Shown one piece after another: positions 63,659-64,000 of a stretch of 64,000 bases of DNA. The translations under genes were made by a program, and so were the position numbers. This stretch comes from Undaria pinnatifida (lineage: Eukaryota; Sar; Phaeophyceae; Laminariales; Alariaceae), in the NCBI GenBank assembly GCA_012845835.1, contig JABAKD010000016.1, positions 25,224,553 to 25,288,552 on the forward strand, given 5' to 3'. The notes under the pieces were generated by a model that ran no database searches, was not told the origin of the DNA, and worked only from the letters and a program-made list of their open reading frames with translations. How positions within the stretch are numbered: position 1 is the first letter of the stretch; each line of letters opens with the position of its first letter.

Positions 63659-64000
63659 TTAATATGCACGTTCGCACACCAGAGTATTGGCAACAATAAT
63701 TGTAAAAAAAATGTCGAAAATGATCATAAGAAAAGACGCAAAAGGTAAAATATCAACAATAATAATCGGAAAGAAAATCAAATAAAGCAGGACGTCACGA
63801 CCAAAATGGGCAACAAGGCAGAACAGCCAGCCAGTTACTACGAGCAACGAAAGAGATGACGCCAGCAATATTAAGTGGTATCTGCGATTGCTTGTGGTAT
63901 ACGTTATGATAGCGAGATAGAGTACACATACTTCGAGCAACATCCAACGAAACAGTATCAAGTTGAAGACGTTCAACATCACGTAGACAAAATTTAATGA
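63659..64000 (-). CDS. Partial hydrophobic ORF at the right edge
   Basis: Open from the window edge through ATG 63982 to the stop at 63659 (107 codons from the ATG). At least three strongly hydrophobic segments suggest membrane helices. The DNA is AT-rich, which by itself favours hydrophobic codons, so this may be chance. No family is recognised. Confidence 0.22.
   Translation of the reverse strand, partial: SLNFVYVMLNVFNLILFRWMLLEVCVLYLAIITYTTSNRRYHLILLASSLSLLVVTGWLFCLVAHFGRDVLLYLIFFPIIIVDILPFASFLMIIFDIFFTIIVANTLVCERAY

Overview
The window is nuclear DNA of a eukaryote. Genes are few and spread out, coding exons are short and joined by long GT-AG introns, and most of the rest is dispersed repeats. 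Codon-rich segments are near 50-60 % GC and intergenic DNA is more AT-rich, with many long poly-C/poly-G runs and triplet repeats. The mix of a secreted Cys-rich modular protein with a GDPH/VWD-like C-terminus, phase-1 introns and a chromodomain Ty3/Gypsy element suggests a stramenopile, with a brown alga my first guess. That placement is inference only.

0.6-18.8 kb (minus strand): one 17-exon gene, pieced together here from splice sites. A signal-peptide exon (18685-18769) is followed by seven strictly alternating pairs of a 63-nt exon (module A, 5 Cys) and a 93-nt exon (module B, 3 Cys), then a variant 102-nt A exon and a large terminal exon starting with a Gly-Asp-Pro-His VWD-like domain. 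All 16 introns are phase 1 and the exon lengths sum to a continuous 777-residue reading frame. The youngest-looking A-B pair sits in a ~0.93-kb tandem duplication (16.2-18.05 kb), which suggests how the array grew. A 6.9-kb intron (6714-13605) is packed with repeats.

18.8-38.9 kb: no gene I can support. It holds interspersed repeats: a 269-bp inverted-repeat element with 4-bp target duplications (two copies in the window), a poly-C composite element (called R1 here) with a constant 3' end and variable 5' truncation, a ~290-bp tandem family linked to R1, a ~205-bp family ending in (GT)n (R4), a family headed by (GTT)n (R3), and several smaller families. Two weak exon-like candidates lie at 35.5-35.9 and 37.2-37.4 kb.

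38.95-47.15 kb (minus strand): a full-length 8.2-kb Ty3/Gypsy retrotransposon. Its two 431-bp LTRs look identical and it is flanked by CTTGT. Gag and protease-RT lie in one frame separated by a single UGA followed by CGG, a context known for readthrough. Two apparent -1 breaks (inside Gag, and between RT and RNase H) probably disable this copy or are sequence errors.

47.15-64 kb: more R1/R3/R4 repeats, including an R1 composite inserted inside an R3 copy; a 260-bp (AAC)n tract; a decayed LINE reverse transcriptase (58.0-60.0 kb, minus); a tRNA-like SINE head; a decayed Gypsy RNase H fragment (60.56-61.0 kb, plus); a 1.25-kb element with inverted ends and 41-bp subterminal repeats (62.39-63.64 kb); and a hydrophobic ORF running off the right edge. 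No rRNA, convincing functional tRNA or CRISPR array was seen.
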